NCBI RefSeq assembly: GCF_021531435.1
Contig: NZ_JAFBIS010000011.1
Location: 37,170 to 101,169 of the forward strand
Direction: 5' to 3'
Origin: Oscillibacter valericigenes
GTDB taxonomy: Bacteria > Bacillota > Clostridia > Oscillospirales > Oscillospiraceae
DNA: 64,000 nt
The notes below the pieces were generated by a model that had not been told where the DNA came from, did not search any database, and worked only from the letters and a program-made list of their open reading frames with translations. The position numbers and the translations under genes were made by a program. Of the stretch, positions 56,045 to 64,000 are shown in pieces (positions within the stretch are counted from its first letter, which is position 1; every line of letters begins with the position of its first letter).

Positions 56045-56989
56045 ATGGAATACGACAAATTGATCGCAGAGATGTCTCTTTCGGATGATGTGGAGGGCTA
56101 CTATGTTTTGAAAGCTGCATATCCCAAGACGACCGCTACCGGTAAGCCGTTTCTGAGTGCCTCCCTGTCGGATCGATCCGGCTCCATCGAAATAAAAGTA
56201 TGGGACTATTCGGGTCCCATTTCCTCTGCAGATGAAGGCAATGTTGTGAAGATCCGTGGCACTGTCTCTGAGTTCAGAGGTGCACTGCAGATCACGGTTG
56301 ATCGGATCCGTTTGGCTGACGGCAACGATACATATGATCTTTCCGCATTGGTCCCGGTGGCGCCCATTGATGTGGATGCCACCATGGCCGAAGTGCAAAG
56401 ACTGATCAATTCGATCGCTGATGCCGATTACAGGAAGATCTGCAGCACAATGATGGCCCGACATAAGGAGTCCCTGAAGACGATCCCGGCCGCCAAAAGC
56501 GTCCACCACGGCTTTATTTCCGGGCTCCTGATGCACACTGCGACCATGATGAAAACGGCTGATTTCCTAGCTGGCGTTTATGGGGATATCATCGACCGCA
56601 GCCTGCTGCTTGCCGGCACGTTCCTGCATGACTTCGCCAAAGAGAGTGAGTTTGCCTTCTCTCAGCTCGGCCTCGTCACAGAATACTCGGTGAAGGGGCA
56701 ACTCCTTGGCCACCTCGTGATGGGCGCACAGGAAGTTGCCAACGTAGCTGCGGAGCTTGGTATCCCTGAGGACAAGTCCGTTTTGTTGCAGCACATGATC
56801 CTCTCCCATCACGGGGAACCTGAATTCGGCGCGGCAGTGAAGCCTATCTGTGCGGAAAGCGAGCTGCTCTCCCAGATCGATATGATCGATAGCCGGATGG
56901 AAATCTACCGTGAGACCCTGGCCAACCTACAGCCGGGCGAGGTTAGCAATCGAGTATTTGCACTGGATAAGCGTGTCTATAAGCCGTAA
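56045..56989 (+). CDS. yhaM: 3'-5' exoribonuclease YhaM family
   Basis: The 314-residue protein joins an OB-fold (about 10-100: FLSASLSDRSGSIEIKVWDY) with an HD phosphohydrolase-type domain (about 140-290). HD residues are in SVHHGFISGLLMHTATM, LAGTFLHDFAKESE and ILSHHGEPEFGAAVKP. YhaM is a 3'-5' exonuclease acting on single-stranded RNA or DNA, and ICE copies of it are frequent in clostridia. The overall length is standard. GAAAAGGAGAAAAATGCT lies ahead. Confidence 0.9.
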   Translation: MEYDKLIAEMSLSDDVEGYYVLKAAYPKTTATGKPFLSASLSDRSGSIEIKVWDYSGPISSADEGNVVKIRGTVSEFRGALQITVDRIRLADGNDTYDLSALVPVAPIDVDATMAEVQRLINSIADADYRKICSTMMARHKESLKTIPAAKSVHHGFISGLLMHTATMMKTADFLAGVYGDIIDRSLLLAGTFLHDFAKESEFAFSQLGLVTEYSVKGQLLGHLVMGAQEVANVAAELGIPEDKSVLLQHMILSHHGEPEFGAAVKPICAESELLSQIDMIDSRMEIYRETLANLQPGEVSNRVFALDKRVYKP

Positions 56990-57173
56990 CACATCTCCAC
57001 TGTGGACGATTTGATCCGCCGCTCGTGGTAGATTTGCAAGGGCACGGGAGTATCTGAATGTCACTAGTGTGTAGCCTGTGGTATGATCTGATAAATCGAG
57101 TGATTAGTTTTCGTGTAGCTTTGTGTGGTAGCAATCGTGGCAGTGATTAGAAAAATAAAAGGTGTGGTTCCTT

Positions 57174-57311
57174 ATGGCTATGATTCTGATCTATGGCGCT
57201 ATTATTTATGGGTTTGCTGTAGGGATAATCAAGTACACAATTATTCCATTGCTTCAGTATTTCCGTGACAAGAATAATGAGAAACAAGAAGATGACCAAA
57301 TGCCAAAATGA
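57174..57311 (+). CDS. 45-residue membrane peptide
   Basis: The short frame reads MAMILIYGAIIYGFAVGIIK, then LLQYFRDKNNEKQEDDQMPK. It has one membrane helix (about 4-20) followed by a charged cytoplasmic tail. AAAGGTG lies nine bases before the ATG. It is too short for certainty; the 180 bases before it hold nothing I recognise. Confidence 0.5.
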   Translation: MAMILIYGAIIYGFAVGIIKYTIIPLLQYFRDKNNEKQEDDQMPK

Positions 57312-57379
57312 AATGAACCCCGTATATACTATGTCAGGTTTTTGGGGCAGATATCTTTGCTGCAGAATGGGAGTACAAT

Positions 57380-57596
57380 ATGCCGTTTGAAATTGTCCGA
57401 AACGATATCGCCAATATGCAGGTAGACGATATTGTCAACACGGTAAGCCGCAAACCAAGCATTGGTTATGCTTGTTCTCTTTTATTGATGATGTCGTTGA
57501 TGCAACACGGTCTGGTAAAAGCTTTGACGATGAATTGAGAGCCTTTGAAGCGGAGGAGACAAAGAAAACCGGAAAGAGAAAGAAGGAAAAGAAATG
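57380..57596 (+). pseudogene. Macrodomain protein remnant
   Basis: MPFEIVRNDIANMQVDDIVNT followed by SRKPSIGYA matches the start of ADP-ribose-binding macrodomain proteins (MPFxIVRNDITxxxVDxIVNT). The domain then stops; the frame ends at 57538 after 52 residues. In another frame a charged tail (DDVVDATRSGKSFDDELRAF) runs to 57596. An internal deletion and frameshift have removed the middle. The remnant lies directly before an ADP-ribosylglycohydrolase, so an ADP-ribose-processing pair once stood here. Confidence 0.7.
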
Positions 57597-58400
57597 ATTG
57601 GAGCAATCCTGGGTGATATTATCGGAAGCCCGTATGAGTTTGATGCGGGCGATAAGACAAAAGACTTTCCTCTGTTTTCCGAAGAATCACAGTTTACTGA
57701 CGATACGGTCATGACGCTGGCGGTTGCACAGGGATTCATGGATAGCCCGGAAGGAGCGGATGATGAGACAATCCGTGAAAACATTGTCAGGACTATGCAT
57801 GAACTCGGGCAGCGCTATCCAAACGTCGGGTATGGAGGACGTTTTGGCATGTGGTTGTTTCTGGAAGGGTACGAGCCGTACAACAGTTTCGGGAATGGTT
57901 CGGCTATGCGTGTCTCCTCGGCAGCCTGGCTATATGATAATCTGGATGCGGTTCGGCACGCCGCTCGGCTCTCTGCCGAAGTGACGCACAATCATCCGGA
58001 GGGTATCAAGGGGGCAGAGTCAACGGCAGCGGCCATTTTTCTGGCCCGTACTGGCCACAGCAAGGACGAGATAAAGACCTATATTGAGGAGAATTTCGGC
58101 TATGATTTGAATCGTACCTGTGATGAGATCCGTCCCACCTACCATCACATTGAAAGCTGTCAGCGGACTGTTCCAGAGGCCATCATCGCATTTCTGGAAG
58201 GAATCGATTTCGAGGATGTTATCCGTACAGCGGTATCTTTGGGCGGCGACTGCGATACGTTGGCAGCTATTGCTGGAAGTATCGCTGAGGCGTTTTACGG
58301 CGTTCCTGAGGCGTTGAAGGAAGAGTGCCGACTTAGATTGCCCGAAGATATGAGAGCAGTTCTCGAGCGCTTTGATGGTTATTTGAAAGGGACTCGATGA
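57594..58400 (+). CDS. ADP-ribosylglycohydrolase (DraG-like)
   Basis: The 268-residue enzyme removes ADP-ribose from modified proteins or nucleic acids. MIGAILGDIIGSPYEFDAG at the start, SQFTDDTVMTLAVAQG near residue 33 (metal-binding Thr-Asp-Asp) and SLGGDCDTLAAIAGSIAEAFYG near 211 (second metal site) are hallmarks of the DraG fold. The start overlaps the macrodomain remnant tail. Phage or mobile-element cargo of this type can counter or reverse ADP-ribosylating defence toxins; no such toxin is visible here. Confidence 0.9.
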   Translation: MIGAILGDIIGSPYEFDAGDKTKDFPLFSEESQFTDDTVMTLAVAQGFMDSPEGADDETIRENIVRTMHELGQRYPNVGYGGRFGMWLFLEGYEPYNSFGNGSAMRVSSAAWLYDNLDAVRHAARLSAEVTHNHPEGIKGAESTAAAIFLARTGHSKDEIKTYIEENFGYDLNRTCDEIRPTYHHIESCQRTVPEAIIAFLEGIDFEDVIRTAVSLGGDCDTLAAIAGSIAEAFYGVPEALKEECRLRLPEDMRAVLERFDGYLKGTR

Positions 58401-58654
58401 TGAAGGATACGTACTTGGCTGGAAATGAAATTATTAAAAATGCACTGGCTGAAACCAATGCTGAAATGAATGACAATGTGGTAATGAATTCGGTAGATGC
58501 TGGTCAACAGCGTATCATGGAATCTAAAAAGCCTTCTGAGGATAACTACAAGCGTGAAAACCTGCTTCTTGAGAAAGCTATTCAATTTGCTACGATTAAG
58601 CATGCTAGTCAACTCCGGAAGGAAACTACGACGCTCTACATTGTTCATGCATGA
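58397..58654 (+). pseudogene. HD-domain (RelA/SpoT-like) remnant
   Basis: The last residues, LLEKAIQFATIKHASQLRKE followed by YIVHA and a stop, match the beginning of HD-domain (p)ppGpp hydrolase-type proteins (KAIxFAxxxHxGQxRKxT..PYIVHP). The domain is cut right after the first HD histidine. The first 50 residues are of unknown type. The frame starts in the stop of the ADP-ribosylglycohydrolase gene (ATGA), so it may still be translated, but the HD fold is absent. Confidence 0.55.
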
Positions 58655-58702
58655 TGACTTCTCATTGGTTGGCTCTACGATATCAATAGGAAGGTGAAAT
58701 TG

Positions 58703-60226
58703 ATGGATATTCTTTGCCCTATTCACCACAAGCAATTGACCATCGAGCATAAAAGGCTCAGTTTCCATGGAAATACGCTTCCGGTTGTTATCGGTTGTTG
58801 CCCTCTTTGTCGAACAAGATATATCAATCGAGTTCTAATGGCAGGCATTAAAGCCTTTTCCTTGGATGGGATCCGATATGAACTTCTTTCAGACCTTATC
58901 AGTGCATTTCCTATAGATTATGAAAAAGAGAAACGCTTGCGCATCGAAAACGAACTGAAAGAAGCTCATGAGGAAAAAAAGAAGGTAAAATTCAAGAAGC
59001 AACAGGAGGCTATGAAGCAAAAAAAAGTTGCTGAGGTCGCCACTTTGAAAAAAGCCCTGTCGGCAAATCCGTATATGGTTTATCACCCCGCTTTTCTCAG
59101 GATATGTGACAAGTATCCAGATGTCTGTCCGTATGACAGTGAGCCTCTTGTATTTGTACAGCGGCCAATGAAACATGGCTATTCCGGCAAACCCGGTTGG
59201 TGTTGTTTATACTGTTCTCGTCTATATTGGTTAAAAACTGAAAAAGAAAAATATGACAAGGAACAAGTTGCGCAGGCTATCTCAAAACGAAAAGAGTTTC
59301 CGAAAAACGCGAGAACTGCGAAACAGACACAGGCAGCAGCGTCTAAGTTACCCAACGAGACGATGCAGGCGACTTGTCTCGACTTGCCAAGTAGTTTCAG
59401 CGGTCAATTCCCCGATCTGATCTTGCAGGCCAAAATTAGGACTCAAAAGCGGGGATTGGCACCAGGATGTGTTTCTATTGTATCCAACGAGAAAGTGCAG
59501 TCGGCCAAAAATGGAATCTATTGGGTTGGTCGGGCTCTGTCATCTGCCATCCTTGCTGCAGTACAAACGAAGCATAAAGAATTCTTGTATAAAGAAGAAC
59601 GGTATCAAATCATAGAGTATCGTTCGTTTGCGGACACGCCGAAATATCTGAATATTATCTCTCGATTCTGCAATCCATCATCACCGCAACCTGTTTACAT
59701 TTTTGCGCAGAAAAACATCCAGCATTATAACAATGAAAACTACGAAACCGTTACGGCCATGATTCCTTGTTCAAACACAAATTATCCGATACCACTCACT
59801 GTTTATTACGAACGATCCACGCATATGTATTTTATGAATGATGCTACATATTCAAGCGCCAGGCAGAGATATGGGCTTCCTTATTTGAGGCTTCACTTGG
59901 CGACCCTATTAGGAACTTCAACCAGCGGATTCGGAGAGTTGAAGCAGCATTCCGAATTGAATCTATTGGGATATAGCGTAAGTCGCTTGGATGGGCTGGA
60001 TACCGCACAACGGCGAGCCTTGCTCAAAGAAATAATGAATAGTGGGGCTCTCACCAAGGCCGAGATTATGAATCACTTGGAATGGCTAATTAACACAAGA
60101 AGTTCTCAGCCAAACATGATCAATGCAGTCGGTGAATGGAAGAGTGACTTGGCTTATATTGCAAATTATGACGTTTCTTCTCAACGACGAGTTTGGGTCA
60201 ACCAGTTCAAATCACGATTTTTCTAA
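58703..60226 (+). CDS. Zinc-ribbon protein of unknown function
   Basis: The 507-residue protein has a first zinc ribbon (CPIHHKQL and GCCPLCRTRYI), a Lys/Glu-rich helix (about 80-120), a second ribbon (VCPYDSEPLVFV, GWCCLYCSRLYWL near 150-165) and a long middle part. Its C-terminal region (about 395-507) contains LGYSVSRLDGLDTAQRRALL, LTKAEIMNHLEWLINTR and SDLAYIANYDV, a pattern I have seen at the ends of other unnamed proteins but cannot assign. ATG 58703 has AGGAAGG eight bases ahead. It sits between ADP-ribose cargo and a Z1 system, so a defence role is possible. Confidence 0.55.
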   Translation: MDILCPIHHKQLTIEHKRLSFHGNTLPVVIGCCPLCRTRYINRVLMAGIKAFSLDGIRYELLSDLISAFPIDYEKEKRLRIENELKEAHEEKKKVKFKKQQEAMKQKKVAEVATLKKALSANPYMVYHPAFLRICDKYPDVCPYDSEPLVFVQRPMKHGYSGKPGWCCLYCSRLYWLKTEKEKYDKEQVAQAISKRKEFPKNARTAKQTQAAASKLPNETMQATCLDLPSSFSGQFPDLILQAKIRTQKRGLAPGCVSIVSNEKVQSAKNGIYWVGRALSSAILAAVQTKHKEFLYKEERYQIIEYRSFADTPKYLNIISRFCNPSSPQPVYIFAQKNIQHYNNENYETVTAMIPCSNTNYPIPLTVYYERSTHMYFMNDATYSSARQRYGLPYLRLHLATLLGTSTSGFGELKQHSELNLLGYSVSRLDGLDTAQRRALLKEIMNSGALTKAEIMNHLEWLINTRSSQPNMINAVGEWKSDLAYIANYDVSSQRRVWVNQFKSRFF

Positions 60227-60673
60227 TAGTGCATAGTACTTGGTACCATCCAAAGTAATCCATATTCCAGAATCTGTAGTTGAAGGGAAGAAATTGCAGA
60301 TCCTGAAGAACTTGACGATCCAGTTGTTGTTCCTGATAGAATATCTTGTGTCCCAGTTTCGCCCGATGTCGGCAAGCGGTCTTTTGAAATGCTGTTTTTG
60401 ATAGCCGTTGAAATACCGTTGGAAGACAAGGTTCCTGCTTCTATTAAACGCTGTTTATCCAAATGGAAACGACTATTCGGAAGAACATTATTATCGGTGC
60501 AGTACATCATACCAATTACTTACCAATTACTTAAATCCCCCTAATTATGGCATTGGCCATCGGATGACGAATAGCTAAAAGAAAATGTCGCAACCTGGTG
60601 CGAGAGTCTCTTGCTGTAACAAGTGGACTGTGGTATACTTAATGTCGATATTTGAGACCGGAGGTCGAAAGGT
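60227..60673. other. Intergenic region with promoter of the XRE regulator
   Basis: No supported gene is seen. A minus-strand frame at 60223-60510 (95 residues, Ser-rich, GLLWMVPSTMHY end) has no ribosome site and no recognisable domain; it may be a gene scar. A tandem ACCAATTACTT duplication lies at about 60513-60534. The promoter TTGCTG (60611-60616), 17-base spacer and TATACT (60634-60639) serves the regulator gene. Confidence 0.5.
60611..60639 (+). promoter_or_regulatory. Promoter of the defence-type regulator
   Basis: TTGCTG (60611-60616), a 17-base spacer and TATACT (60634-60639) stand 35 bases before the ATG, with GGAGG in between. Confidence 0.65.
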
Positions 60674-60892
60674 ATGGCTATTTCCTACAATAAGCTCTGG
60701 AAACTCCTAGTCGATAAGAAAATGAGCAAAGCCGATTTGCGTAAAGCTGTCGGTATTGCACCTAATACGATGACTAGACTGCGCCGGGACGAGGAGGTTA
60801 CGCTCACGGTGCTTAATAAAATCTGCGCCGCTTTGGGCGCAGATATTGGTGATATTATGGAATTCTTGCCGGAGGAAAAAGCTGAGGAATAA
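60674..60892 (+). CDS. Small XRE regulator of restriction-system type
   Basis: The 72-residue protein is one helix-turn-helix: LWKLLVDKKMSKADLRKAVG and NTMTRLRRDEEVTLTVLNKI, then ALGADIGDIMEFLPEE. This is the common YozG/C-protein-like form preceding restriction-type modules. GGAGGTCGAAAGGT lies ahead of the ATG. It has its own promoter, and the Z1 protein follows after 226 bases on the same strand, so it may control that module. Confidence 0.85.
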   Translation: MAISYNKLWKLLVDKKMSKADLRKAVGIAPNTMTRLRRDEEVTLTVLNKICAALGADIGDIMEFLPEEKAEE

Positions 60893-61118
60893 GTCCGGGT
60901 TTTGGGACAGTAAAAGCTATAGAATTGTTGTTAATCGAAGGCCTCGAGTTTTAGTGTTTTTAAAAAAGCTTTCGTGGGCCGAACTCGAAATTGTGAAGCG
61001 AATCCCACATTCTAGGGTTCAAATGGCACACTGATCACTCGGCTCGACTCTTCAGAAATCGACGTCCTTTCGATAATGTTTGGCAGATATTTCGATAATT
61101 TGACGAGGTGACAATACT

Positions 61119-63929
61119 ATGAGCAGATACGATAATCCTTGCTTTGACGATTGCAGAAAGTGGATACAGAAAAAGCGGGAGCGAGGTGCGTCCTGGCAGG
61201 AACTGCAGTTTGCCTGCAAATGTAGTGAAGAGGAACTGAGCGCGTTTCTTTCTTCTCGTGTTGTGGAGGACGACTGGCCAGCCTTGTCTGCGGATGAATG
61301 GAAGGATCTGATTTCGGAGATTGAAGAATATGAAGATAAGCAGAAGAATCTGATTTTCAGAGGAAATGATGGAGCTCTATTCGATGTCAATCAGGATAAC
61401 GGGCTAAAAGTTCCTGAAAATGAGAGGTCATGCTGGCAGCTTTACAAAAAAAGTCTGGGCTGGAATCCGGAATCTGTTCAGGATCTTGAAGATGCGACAA
61501 TCGGTATTTTGCGTCGTTTGAGCAGTGATACGCGTGAGGTTGGGCCTATCAAAGGTCTCGTCATTGGTCATGTTCAGTCTGGCAAAACAGCAAATATGGA
61601 AGCTTTGATGGCAATGGCTGCAGACCATGGCTGGAATATGTTTATTGTTCTGTCCGGTACCATTGAAAGTTTACGACTGCAGACGCTGAAACGTATGCAG
61701 AAAGACCTTAACCAGGAGGGTAATCTTATCTGGCGAGGTATAGAGCATCCGTCAAAAAAATCTCAGTATGGTGAGCGGGCACAGGACTTCCATTTTGAGC
61801 CGAATGCCCAAAGCAGATACTTTACAGTTTGCCTGAAACATGCCAGCCGTCTGAAAAATCTGATCGATTGGATCCATGCAGATAAGGCTTCGCACGATCT
61901 CATGAAGATCCTGATTATCGATGATGAGGCAGATCAGGCAAGTATCAGTAATACTGCAGTTGAGTATAAGCAGGCACAGAAAGAGCGCAAGGGTATCAAT
62001 AAGCTCATTGTGCATCTCGTTGAAGATACCCATTATAAAGACGCGCAGACAAACGGACATGTCCGGGCGATGAACTATGTCATGTACACAGCGACTCCAT
62101 ATGCGAACTTCCTGAACGAAAGCACAGAGGAGTCACTGTATCCGCGCAATTTTATCTGGACGTTAAAAACCTCCAATGAATACATTGGCCCAAATCAAAT
62201 CTTTGGCTTCAATGATCCTGCAAAGCCCGATGGCCTTGACATCAAGAGGACTATTACTGATGAGGATCTGGATCGCATTGCCAAACTGTATGATGGCGAA
62301 ATGGCTGACCTCCCTGAAGGCCTGAAAGATGCTATCTGTTGGTTTGCCTGCGCTGTGGCTACTATGCGGAATTGGGGCTATAAAAAACCAATCAGCATGT
62401 TGGTACATACAAGTCAGAAGCAAGCAAATCATGATGCGATTGCGCGGGCTATCGCCCGTTGGACAAAGGCTGCTGTAAAGAACGGAGACTTTCTCGTCCG
62501 CTGCGAAGCCGTTTACAAATATGAAACGACCCGGATCACCAAGGCAATGTGGCACGAACAATTCAGTGAGTATGGTGTACCTGTCGACCAAGTTCATGAC
62601 TATTTGCCCTTCAAGGAAATAATCCCTGAAATCCAGGAACTGATTGCTGAAAACATGAAGCATATCAAGATGTCTGAAAGCGGAGATCTTGAGTATTGCA
62701 GAAGCTTTCATCTGGTAATTGATAACTGTTCAAAGAACGGAATGACGAGTGAAAACGAATATGTCCGTCTTGCATACCCTGATCCTGATATGCAGCCGTA
62801 TCCAAGTCCTGCACCTGCATTTATCATTGTTGGCGGCAGCACATTGTCCCGCGGACTTACAATCGAAGGACTGGTCAGTACATTCTTCTTGCGTGCATCC
62901 TGCCAGGCCGACACACTGATGCAGATGGGACGGTGGTTTGGATACCGGCGCAATTATGAACTTATGCCGAGAATCTGGATGACTTCAGATACTTGTGATA
63001 AGTTTAGATTCCTGTCTGAGCTTGAAGTGGATCTGCGCGCAGATCTGAAAAAATATATGATTTCTGATGTGACGCCTTTGGAGTATGGGCCAAGAATTCT
63101 GAGCTCTCCCAAAGTTTCTTGGCTCAGGCTTACATCCAAGAACCATATGCGAAATGCCAAGGCTGCAGAAATGGATTTTTCCGGGGCAAAACCGCAGACG
63201 TTTATCTTCGATAACGATGTCTCTGTCCAGGAGAAGAATATTAAAATAGTTGAGACATTTATACATAGTCTCGGTACCCCTATGGTTTCTGAAGGTCAGA
63301 ACGGACTCTTCTGGACGGGGATTAAACTTGAGAAGATCATGTCTGAGCTGCTAATCAACAAATTCAGCTTTTCAAATCGCTCCCGGGTGTTCAATGAAAT
63401 CGGTGCCTTCTGTGAGTGGATCAAGCAAATCGCATCAGAGAATGCACTTGAAAGCTGGAACGTCATTCTAGCTGGAAACGGGCTGATAAAGGTGCGCGAA
63501 GAAGCCGAGGATTCTCATCACTGGATTGTTTCGGGCTATCAGCTTGGAAAAGTCAATCGTAGTAAACGAAAGCTGAACGATGATCTTAATACTGTGATTG
63601 ACATCGGTGTGCTTCGTTCCTTACGTGACCATGTAGCAGATATTGCTCCAAAGTATGTGCAGGAAACAATAACCAAGCAGGAACAGGTTGATGCAATCCG
63701 TAAAACTGCAGGCAAAGATAAAATCCCGCTGCTTATTCTTTACCGGATTGATAAGGATTCGAAGAATCGGTTTAACAGTAAAGCCAGAGAGGACCTGAAC
63801 TTTGATTGTGACATCATGGGCCTCCAGATTTGTGTGCCTGGTGATCAGGTCAATAAAGACTTCTGTAAAAAGCTGACTATCCAATTGCCAGAAAAGGACA
63901 AGGAAGACGAAGTTGAGGAAAAAGTTTGA
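61119..63929 (+). CDS. Z1-domain protein (ATPase/endonuclease of restriction-type systems)
   Basis: The 936-residue protein has an N-terminal region of about 140 residues and an SF2-like P-loop ATPase core: VIGHVQSGKTANMEALMAMA near 150 (Walker A), KILIIDDEADQAS near 266 (Walker B), and IIVGGSTLSRGLTIEGLVSTFF near 570 with MGRWFGYR near 608 (motif VI Arg fingers). This is the Z1 (PF10593) signature. Such proteins occur with DNA methyltransferases, HATPase and PD-(D/E)XK proteins in restriction-like defence clusters. Those partners would lie right of the window. GAGGTG precedes the ATG. Confidence 0.85.
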   Translation: MSRYDNPCFDDCRKWIQKKRERGASWQELQFACKCSEEELSAFLSSRVVEDDWPALSADEWKDLISEIEEYEDKQKNLIFRGNDGALFDVNQDNGLKVPENERSCWQLYKKSLGWNPESVQDLEDATIGILRRLSSDTREVGPIKGLVIGHVQSGKTANMEALMAMAADHGWNMFIVLSGTIESLRLQTLKRMQKDLNQEGNLIWRGIEHPSKKSQYGERAQDFHFEPNAQSRYFTVCLKHASRLKNLIDWIHADKASHDLMKILIIDDEADQASISNTAVEYKQAQKERKGINKLIVHLVEDTHYKDAQTNGHVRAMNYVMYTATPYANFLNESTEESLYPRNFIWTLKTSNEYIGPNQIFGFNDPAKPDGLDIKRTITDEDLDRIAKLYDGEMADLPEGLKDAICWFACAVATMRNWGYKKPISMLVHTSQKQANHDAIARAIARWTKAAVKNGDFLVRCEAVYKYETTRITKAMWHEQFSEYGVPVDQVHDYLPFKEIIPEIQELIAENMKHIKMSESGDLEYCRSFHLVIDNCSKNGMTSENEYVRLAYPDPDMQPYPSPAPAFIIVGGSTLSRGLTIEGLVSTFFLRASCQADTLMQMGRWFGYRRNYELMPRIWMTSDTCDKFRFLSELEVDLRADLKKYMISDVTPLEYGPRILSSPKVSWLRLTSKNHMRNAKAAEMDFSGAKPQTFIFDNDVSVQEKNIKIVETFIHSLGTPMVSEGQNGLFWTGIKLEKIMSELLINKFSFSNRSRVFNEIGAFCEWIKQIASENALESWNVILAGNGLIKVREEAEDSHHWIVSGYQLGKVNRSKRKLNDDLNTVIDIGVLRSLRDHVADIAPKYVQETITKQEQVDAIRKTAGKDKIPLLILYRIDKDSKNRFNSKAREDLNFDCDIMGLQICVPGDQVNKDFCKKLTIQLPEKDKEDEVEEKV

Positions 63930-64000
63930 AACAACGTAATAATCGGGGAAGCCCGAAAAAGGGCGCAAAAACAGAACCGCAGGCACTGCGGCAAAAGTAA

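Larger units (their letters stand above)
35890..64000. mobile_element. Integrative conjugative element, left part (right end outside the window)
   Basis: From about 35,890 onward base composition drops and the genes are those of a Firmicute ICE: large serine recombinase at the end, VirB2-, TrbL/VirB6-, C39- and VirB4-like transfer genes, DUF5697, DUF6100 and DUF4317 proteins and YhaM, with cargo to the right. It interrupts spoVAD. At least 28 kb is visible and no second junction is seen. Relaxase and VirD4 are not in the visible part. Confidence 0.88.

Noticed and set aside
60223..60510. Minus-strand frame of 95 codons after the zinc-ribbon gene
   Set aside because: There is no ribosome site, no recognisable domain, and the C-terminal part overlaps the stop of the neighbouring gene; kept only as a note in the gap entry.
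60990..61035. GCGAATCCC...GGTTCAAATG looked like the 3' part of a tRNA
   Set aside because: No acceptor stem, anticodon arm or CCA context can be paired upstream; chance similarity.
63926..64000. Possible 24-residue basic peptide (TTG start) overlapping the Z1 stop
   Set aside because: It uses a TTG start, is closed by a stop at the window edge and has no recognisable feature; the true next gene probably begins beyond the window.

Overview
The window joins two very different kinds of DNA. Bases 1 to about 35,890 are GC-rich chromosome of an endospore-forming Firmicute, most likely an Oscillospiraceae-type gut clostridium. The evidence is ylbJ, yqfC, yqfD, spoVAE and a spoVAD fragment together with phoH-ybeY, recD2, comFC, mreB, an Amt-PII fusion and an ANTAR-linked glutamine synthetase. 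From about 35,890 to the right edge the DNA has visibly lower GC and other codon use. It carries a large serine recombinase and conjugation genes, so I read it as an integrative conjugative element (ICE) inserted in spoVAD and running off the window.

Chromosomal part, left to right. A membrane-protein fragment and a HAD phosphatase are followed by a convergent secreted trypsin-like protease. A nucleoside block follows: deoC, deoD, a BMP-family nucleoside-binding lipoprotein, an ABC ATPase with two permeases (NupOPQ type) and a phosphoribosyltransferase; cdd lies further right. Next comes the yqfC-yqfD-phoH-GNAT-ybeY group with sporulation gene ylbJ divergent to it, then recD2, a small XRE regulator, comFC and mreB. 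After that lie an NSS-type sodium symporter, a DUF2156-GNAT fusion, a deacetylase lipoprotein and spoVAE. A nitrogen-assimilation block on the minus strand closes this part: amt-glnK fusion, gltD, gltB, an ANTAR antiterminator protein and glnA. The leaders of amt and glnA both hold a small hairpin with hexaloop AAGGGC that excludes an intrinsic terminator, which fits control by the ANTAR protein encoded just after glnA.

Mobile part. The serine recombinase (36063-37745) sits next to the truncated spoVAD C-terminus. After small genes and a hairpin-rich non-coding stretch comes a plus-strand transfer operon: winged-helix protein, activator-like protein, VirB2-like pilin, a 38-residue peptide, TrbL/VirB6-like protein, secreted protein, C39-peptidase protein, VirB4 ATPase, and DUF5697- and DUF6100-type ICE proteins. 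No relaxase or VirD4 coupling protein is visible, so they must lie beyond the window or be lost. At least two places look like internal deletions that fused neighbouring genes (about 40,740 and 49,500).

Cargo follows: a coiled-coil/CFI-box pair, a radical-SAM SPASM remnant, an ankyrin protein, an XRE regulator paired with a degenerate PolC-like protein whose catalytic carboxylates look lost, YhaM exonuclease, a macrodomain remnant beside an ADP-ribosylglycohydrolase, an unknown zinc-ribbon protein, and an XRE regulator before a Z1-domain protein of the restriction/defence type. No tRNA, rRNA or CRISPR array was seen.
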